DNA of 64,000 nt, from the NCBI GenBank assembly GCA_964020155.1, contig OZ026568.1:3877820-3941819 (forward strand), written 5' to 3'. Each line of letters begins with the position of its first letter. The first letter of the stretch is position 1. A model generated the notes under the pieces. It was given only the letters and a program-made list of their open reading frames with translations. It was not told where the DNA came from and ran no database searches. The position numbers and the translations under genes were made by a program. This document shows, in pieces, positions 59,166-64,000 of the stretch. This DNA comes from Chondrilla cf. caribensis (lineage: Eukaryota > Porifera > Demospongiae > Chondrillida > Chondrillidae).

Positions 59166-61001
59166 ATGAACAGAGTGTGGTCTTTGGCGAGTATTTCTTT
59201 GAAGGGAGTTAAGGTAGAGATAGAATGGACACATTCACTGTCACAATCGGCCGTTGCATTCTTCGTGCGTGTGTGCCTTCAATAGGGATTTGCCTGTAGC
59301 TCTGAGAGAGCCCTGCTTACAAGAACAGTTGCTACTTCTTTGAACGTAAGTACCAAACAAAAACTCTCCAATTATTCCGTGTATGTTATAAGTACAGATT
59401 CACACTAGCACTGTAAGAATAACTAACGTTAAGTGTAGTGTATTATAAAGAATATCTATAATATTATTATATTTTAGTTATTTTTTTAATTCGACACATC
59501 CTATTCAGCACAAGTGGTCCAATGTGTTTGTGAAATATTTATGAGGACAGTTTACGTATGTGTTAAGTGGAAATCTTGATACTCAACAGTTCATTACAAG
59601 TATACATGCACCATACATACGTGATTTTCAGATCTCACAAAAATCTAATTTGTTTAATTTCCTCTATTGTAAAAAGTGATCAAAACTGGTCAATCAATTT
59701 CATTCCCATTCCAATTTCACTTGTAAACAGGAACCGAAATCAATGTCAAAGTACGGTGGTCGACACGTAGTGACCCTGATACCAGGTGACGGAGTGGGGC
59801 CGGAACTAGCTGTGTGTGTCAAGGAAGTATTCAGGTAGTGATGTCCACAGCATCTATTGTAGTGTGTCTGCAAGCAAATGTCGTACCTCCTAAACACAGC
59901 AGTACATGCATCAGTACAGTATATAAGTACATTGAATCACCTACTGCTACAATTTGTGCGTGAGTGCATGCGTACATGCATGTGTAGGTGTACGTACATG
60001 CATATGTGTGTACGTGCGCGTGTGCCCATATGCATGTGTGCACATGTGTTGAATCAAGTTACATGTATTTGTACATATGTATGCCTAGACATGCGAACGT
60101 ACCTGTTGACTTTGAAGAAATCAGTATAAGGTAAAACTACATATTCCTGCTGATTTGTGTATTGTTGACCATTTTATTGCCTTTTTGTGTTTGTACCCGA
60201 TTCTCTTCTAGTGGTACTTTGTCACACCAAGACTGTTTGAATGAAGCCGTTGTCTCCATTCAGCGGAATGGAGTTGGGTTGTGTGGTGAGCCCCCCTCTC
60301 TCTCTCTAATTCATCTTGACATGAATCATGATGCACACATGACTATATGATTATGAATTGCCTATGCATCTCTCTGCAATGCTACCAAAAGGAACCCTCA
60401 GAACACCAATTGGAAATATCGCCCAAAGATCCCTGAATGTTCAAATGAGGTGCGCTTTTCATGTAGCCAGTTCATGCAAAAGTACACTTAACATTCGTAC
60501 TTATGTATATACGTATGTACGTGTATGTTTTACTGGTACATGTGAGTGTATCTTTGTGTCTGTATGTGAACTCCCACCACCATACCTGTATCGAGGTTCA
60601 TGGACTACAGTATTACCTCCCAATTGGTACCATGGGCGAAACCAGTCAAACTGGTCTCAATTTCAGATTTTGAAAGCATATGGAGGAATACTGAACAGGA
60701 ATTCCTGTGACCAGGAAATAGTGTCCTATTATTGAGGTGGTGTCTTTACTGAGGTGGTTTTCAAGTTGGTTCTACTGTATTTGTTCTTCTTCAGGGTCAA
60801 CTTGGACCTGTTTGCCAACGTTGTGCACTGTAGGACTCTCCCCAACATCCCCACTCGGTGAGCTCAGAACTGTTGCACTGCTCCACTCCACTGTATGGCC
60901 TAGGAGGGCATAATTGCTGACTCAATAAATCATGCAACACTTGAGTCGTATAAATAGCTGATGCTTGAATATTCCAAATTTACTCACGAACACACACGTA
61001 T

Positions 61002-61073
<72 letters not shown>

Positions 61074-62701
61074 AATTTCTGTATATAGTGAACATTGTTG
61101 TTATCCTCCATTGTCTGTTATGCGTATTGCACAGGCACAAAGATGTTGACATTGTAATCATAAGAGAAAATACCGAGGGAGAATACAGCGGATTGGAACA
61201 TGAAGTAAGATACTTTGTGACTATTGGAAGTGCTCTTCAGTATATAAGCATCACACCTTCATCCATTCACCCCTCAATCAATCAATCCATCCATCCATCC
61301 ATCCATCCATCCATCCATATGTACATACTGTACATGCATACTTATGTATGTGAATGCATCCATCCACCCACCCACCCATCCATCCATCTACCAATCCATC
61401 TCCCACTCTTTCATCCATCCACCCATCCTCCAGTATATTGAGCACTATGTACTGGTGTCCAGTGGTCACATCTGTTGTACTGTGCACTTGCTATTGTGTA
61501 TTACACCTGTAGAGTGTTTCTGGAGTTGTCGAAAGTCTAAAAATCATCACACACGAGAAGTCCCACCGTATTGCGAAGTACGCTTTCGACTATGCAGTTC
61601 GCCATGGACGGAAGAAGGTTACTGCTATTCACAAGGCCAACATTATGTGAGCTCAATCACGCTCCGTTCCAACTCAGGATCAATGAACATCCCACACTTC
61701 TTATACATTGTGTTCTCTTCTGCAATAGGAAAATCTCTGATGGGCTCTTTTTGAGGGAGTGTGGTGAAGTGGCCAAGTTGTATCCGAACATTACTTTCAA
61801 TTCTATGATCATTGACAATTGTTGCATGCAGGTGAGATGCAGTTGGTTGTGTGTTTGTGGGTGTGAGTGTATGTGGGTGTGCACATGCATGTACCTATGG
61901 TGTGACATGTGTGTGTAACTGTGTGACGTGTGTGGGTGGGTGTGTATGTGTGCCTGCATGTATCACAATGCAACTAGCTGTGAGCTGCTGGTGTCTGGTC
62001 TGTTTCAGAAATATTGTACGTATCTGAATTTTGTCATGTCCCATGTATTGTAGATGGTCTCAAATCCTCATCAGTTTGATGTTATGTTGTTGCCTAATCT
62101 GTATGGTAACATAGTCAGCAATATTGGGGCGGGGCTGGTGGGTGGAGCCGGTTTGGTTGAAGGTATGAATGTTGGGTGGGACCACATTGTCTTTGAGCAA
62201 GGAGCGAGGCATTCGTTTTCCAGTGCAGCACAGCAGAATGTGGCCAACCCAACGGGAATTCTTCTGAGTTCTGTCAGCATCTTAAGACACCTTGGGTGTG
62301 TTGAATGTGATGTAATTCTATGTACACACACACACATGCACGCACACACACACACACACATTCATACACTCATAGCCACACAATTACAATCCCCTAAAGA
62401 ACAGTACACCCTTCCCCTACTGTCTGCAACTTTTAAGTCCCATCTATAACATTATGTGCAATGTCCGTATATTATAGGATGAATGATCATGCCAGGATGA
62501 TTGAAAGTGCTATAATGAAGACATTGAAGGATGGAAAGGTTGCTCAAAAATCTGTGTCCAATTAGCAATAATTCACTATGTATAGGTTCAACTTTTTATG
62601 CTCAGACTGTTACTATGGATGTGGGCGGGACTGCCACTACATCGGACTACCTCCACACAATCATTGACAGCCTGTCCCTCAAGGAGGGAGAAGAGAAGTA
62701 G
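59166..62701 (+). CDS. IDH3B: NAD-dependent isocitrate dehydrogenase, beta subunit
   Basis: Mitochondrial TCA-cycle enzyme subunit; beta pairs with catalytic alpha. Thirteen exons: 59166-59213, 59286-59345, 59731-59834, 60089-60130, 60212-60285, 60392-60449, 60795-60857, 61135-61204, 61513-61646, 61729-61831, 62054-62295, 62478-62538, 62606-62701. The presequence [20 protein letters not shown] is followed by [20 protein letters not shown]. Key blocks are [78 protein letters not shown] and [19 protein letters not shown] and the FETGARH-like FEQGARH favour beta over gamma. Alpha-type active-site context is absent. Single copy, complete. Confidence 0.94.
61004..61070. repeat. (GT)n microsatellite in IDH3B intron 7
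   Basis: GT repeat about 65 bp upstream of the acceptor at 61135; preceded by a CACACACGTATACGTGTGTG palindrome. Confidence 0.95.
61284..61318. repeat. (ATCC)n microsatellite in IDH3B intron 8
   Basis: Repeated CATCCATCCATC, with further imperfect ATCC/CACCC copies to about 61435. Confidence 0.9.
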
Positions 62702-62984
62702 CATCACTCTTTTAATCAACTTTCATTGATCTTACAAAATCATCTATTACTATTGTTTTTGTACAAAGGCAATTCAACTCTGTATGTATCTGCGTTATGT
62801 ATCTGGAGTACTCTTCAACAATGTGCATAATTATATTACTGTAGATTGATTAATTGACTAAAATTAATGATCAATCGTCCCAGCACTGGTATGTAGTATG
62901 TACAGATCAGCTAGCTAGGCAATCCAAGTTTGCATAAGGAGCAGACTGCATGGATGAACTTTTGAAAAATCTCTTGAAAAAATC

Positions 62985-64000
62985 TCAGCTGAATATGCCA
63001 TCCATTGTGCCAGAAGGTGCTTAATACTTTTACTTCCACGTATTCACTCCCATACATTGAAAAGGTACTGAGCACCTCCAAATGTAGCTAGGGTTAAGGG
63101 CCATGTAAAAGATGGAAATTGTTTCAAAATTGAGTTGATGTCCCCAGCTAGATCTGGTAAAAATATCAGGTTGACATGCCCCCTTTCCCATGAGCTATAC
63201 AAAATGATACTTGTTGTTTATTTTCCTATACTCTCCCATACATTGAAAACATATTAAGCACCTTCAAATGTAGCTAAAGTTACAGGTCACATATGGAGAT
63301 GAGAACTGTTTCATATGTTAGTTAATGTCCCCGGCTAGGTCTGGGGGAAATATCAAGTTGACACGCCCCTCTCCCATCAGCTATACAAAAAGGTGCTTAG
63401 TGTTCTTTTTCTCCTATACTCTCCCATACATTGAAACATATTAAGCACCTCCAAATGTAGCTAGAGTTACAGGTCACATATGGAGATGAGAATTGTTTCA
63501 TAAGTTAGTTCATGTTCTCGTCTAGGTCTGGTAGAAATATTACGTTGACACCCCCATCTCACATCAGCTATACAAAAGGTGCTTAGTGTATTTCTCTCCT
63601 ATACTCTCCCATACATTGAAAACATATTAAACACCTCCAAATGTAGCTAGAGTTACGGGTCACATATGGAGATGGGAATTGTTTCATAAGTTAGTTCATG
63701 TTCCAGGCTAGGTTTGATAAAAATATGAAGTTGACATGCATCCTCTCCCATCAAGGTGCTTAGCGTTATTTCTCTTTTTCTTTCTCATACATTGAATCAT
63801 ATTAAGCACCTCCGAAAGTAGCTAGAATTATGGGTCACATATGGAGATGGGAATTGTTTCATAAGTTAGTTCATGTTCTCATCTAGGTCTGGTAGAAATA
63901 TTACGATGACACACACCCTCTCCCATCAGCTATACAAAAGGTGCTTGACGTTTTTTTCTTTTATACTCTCCCATGCATTGAATTTAAGCACCTCCGAATG
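62985..64000. repeat. ~185-bp satellite array, at least 5.5 units, runs off right edge
   Basis: Diagnostic motif CTCCCATACATTGAAA recurs at about 63050, 63235, 63421, 63607, 63786 (variant) and 63968 (variant). Each unit then has TTAAGCACCTCCAAATGTAG, CACATATGGAGATG, GTTTCATAAGTTAGTTCATG, GTCTGGTAGAAATAT and CATCAGCTATACAAAAGGTG. Units diverge by about 10-15 percent. No coding potential. Confidence 0.95.

Noticed and set aside
61965..62053. Extra IDH3B exon between 61831 and 62054
   Set aside because: The two flanking exons join in phase as ...[16 protein letters not shown], matching IDH3 proteins with no gap.

Overview
This is a eukaryotic, almost certainly animal, nuclear genome segment. 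Most genes are split by short introns with GT..AG borders. The set includes animal proteins such as an alpha-catenin/vinculin family member, BNIP3, a FERM/FA protein, an ankyrin-SOCS protein, TCERG1 and AGTRAP-like membrane proteins. Gene density is high, many genes start head-to-head within 100 bp, and CA/GT microsatellites are very abundant. These traits, plus an endogenous GH3 glycosidase, suggest an early-branching animal, with a sponge my best guess; the sequence alone does not prove this.

Layout. 1-4.4 kb: 3' part of an alpha-catenin/vinculin-family gene (minus, runs off the left edge). 4.6-8.8 kb: three intronless AGTRAP-like genes (plus) in tandem. 9.0-13.0 kb: a ten-exon cytochrome P450 (minus). 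13.4-23.6 kb: the ciliary gene CFAP43 (minus), with a tRNA-Pro(AGG) in an intron. 24.3-26.9 kb: the MICOS subunit MIC60 (minus), head-to-head with a FERM/FA gene (27.0-31.5 kb, plus) that carries a 5S rRNA gene and a truncated second copy in an intron. 31.9-36.5 kb: hexokinase (minus), head-to-head with TCERG1 (36.6-42.5 kb, plus); a hexokinase intron holds a decayed hAT transposon. 42.7-44.9 kb: PDE12. 45.3-46.9 kb: an unrecognised small helical protein, head-to-head with intronless MGMT (47.0-47.5 kb). 47.8-51.1 kb: sideroflexin, head-to-head with an ankyrin-SOCS gene (51.2-53.9 kb). 54.3-56.5 kb: BNIP3, head-to-head with an intronless secreted GH3 glycosidase (56.6-58.8 kb). 59.2-62.7 kb: NAD-dependent isocitrate dehydrogenase beta subunit. 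63.0 kb to the end: a roughly 185-bp satellite.

Several products act at or in mitochondria (MIC60, sideroflexin, BNIP3, IDH3B, probably PDE12, with hexokinase as a common partner), but there is no operon logic and neighbours may simply share promoters. The most unusual structural signal is non-coding: in at least 13 introns of nine genes, on both strands, a (GT)n microsatellite begins exactly at the 5' splice site, so the repeat orientation follows the strand of the host gene. Five head-to-head promoters of 53-81 bp, four of them with a CACGTG E-box, are a second notable pattern. Several families of short inverted-repeat elements (MITEs), tandem repeats and hairpins fill the introns.
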